From contig CM074810.1 in NCBI GenBank assembly GCA_037447605.1, positions 1,254,787 through 1,318,786 on the forward strand: 64,000 nt of DNA, given 5' to 3'. Source of the DNA: Zygnema circumcarinatum (Eukaryota > Streptophyta > Zygnematophyceae > Zygnematales > Zygnemataceae). The position numbers were made by a program, and so were the translations under genes. Shown piece after piece: positions 63,768-64,000 of the stretch (positions are counted from its first letter, which is position 1; each line of letters starts with the position of its first letter). Below the pieces are notes generated by a model. It did no database searches, was not told the DNA's origin, and saw nothing but the letters and a program-made list of their open reading frames with translations.

Positions 63768-64000
63768 GTTCATTCATGCACAATTTTTCGTTTTGTTTGG
63801 AGAGCCACTCCACTCGTCAACAGTGTCGGTTGGATGGATTCAGGCTGCTTGCACAGCTGATAGTTCTTTTCAAAAACGCAGTTATTCCGAGTAAACGGTG
63901 GTGTAGGAAAGTTAGTGTGAGTGTGAAGGAGCTTGACTTCAGAAGCGGGAGAGAGAGGGGAAATGCAGGTCCGGCAGTCGCGGGTGCGTGTAGGGAGCAC
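63768..64000 (+). other. Start of an intron of TWD40-1, cut by window end
   Basis: The donor GTTCATTC at 63768 follows the last visible exon. No further exon is recognised before the window ends. Confidence 0.6.

Overview
The window is nuclear DNA of a plant-lineage eukaryote. Nearly every recognisable protein is built from short exons joined by GT-AG introns, and several families are typical of streptophytes: a NERD-like SWIB/Plus-3/GYF/CCCH protein, tandem RABE GTPases, a KAI2/D14-type receptor hydrolase, the TPLATE-complex subunit TWD40-1 and a plant-type mitochondrial bL17. The long introns, repeat-rich spacers and KAI2-like gene fit a charophyte alga such as Chara or an early-diverging land plant. 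The species is inferred, not proven. Exon borders were set by hand from splice motifs, reading phase and family resemblance.

Layout. 1-5052 (+): 3' part of a NERD-like gene with a U12-type AT-AC intron. 6244-7947 (+): DUF212 plastid-type membrane protein. 9243-11619 (+): mitochondrial ribosomal protein bL17. 11963-12893: a tandem array of a G-rich decamer. 15665-17410 (-): an unrecognised small gene, divergent from 17768-21161 (+), a RABE/Rab8 GTPase, followed by its tandem paralogue at 22361-25389 (+). 26846-28632 (+): a KH-like protein. 30163-32030 (-): a cyclophilin. 32903-37610 (-): a GH5 glycoside hydrolase with a Ser/Pro stalk and a probable GPI tail. 38268-39293 (+): an orphan ORF. 39743-40920: hairpin arrays around a TA-flanked inverted-repeat element. 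41463-44229 (-): a KAI2/D14-like hydrolase with a lipidation-type N-terminal extension. 47088-49945 (-): derlin. 51354-54270 (-): PAF-acetylhydrolase. 54980-55610: a long-TIR element. 55978-58504 (-): eIF2B alpha, divergent from 59066 to the window end (+), TWD40-1, which runs out of the window.

The genes are unrelated housekeeping and signalling genes, not an operon-like cluster. Many relate to endomembranes (two RABEs, derlin, TWD40-1, a GPI-type wall enzyme). The most unusual shared signal is regulatory. The exact bipartite motif CCAAT-N10-CACG, the spacing of the ER-stress response element, occurs nine times, about 18 times the roughly 0.5 expected by chance, and mostly in the few hundred bases upstream of start codons. 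Other notable points are the U12 AT-AC intron, the MGGCVS extension with an internal repeat on the KAI2-like protein, the GPI-type GH5, and three candidate miniature inverted-repeat elements.
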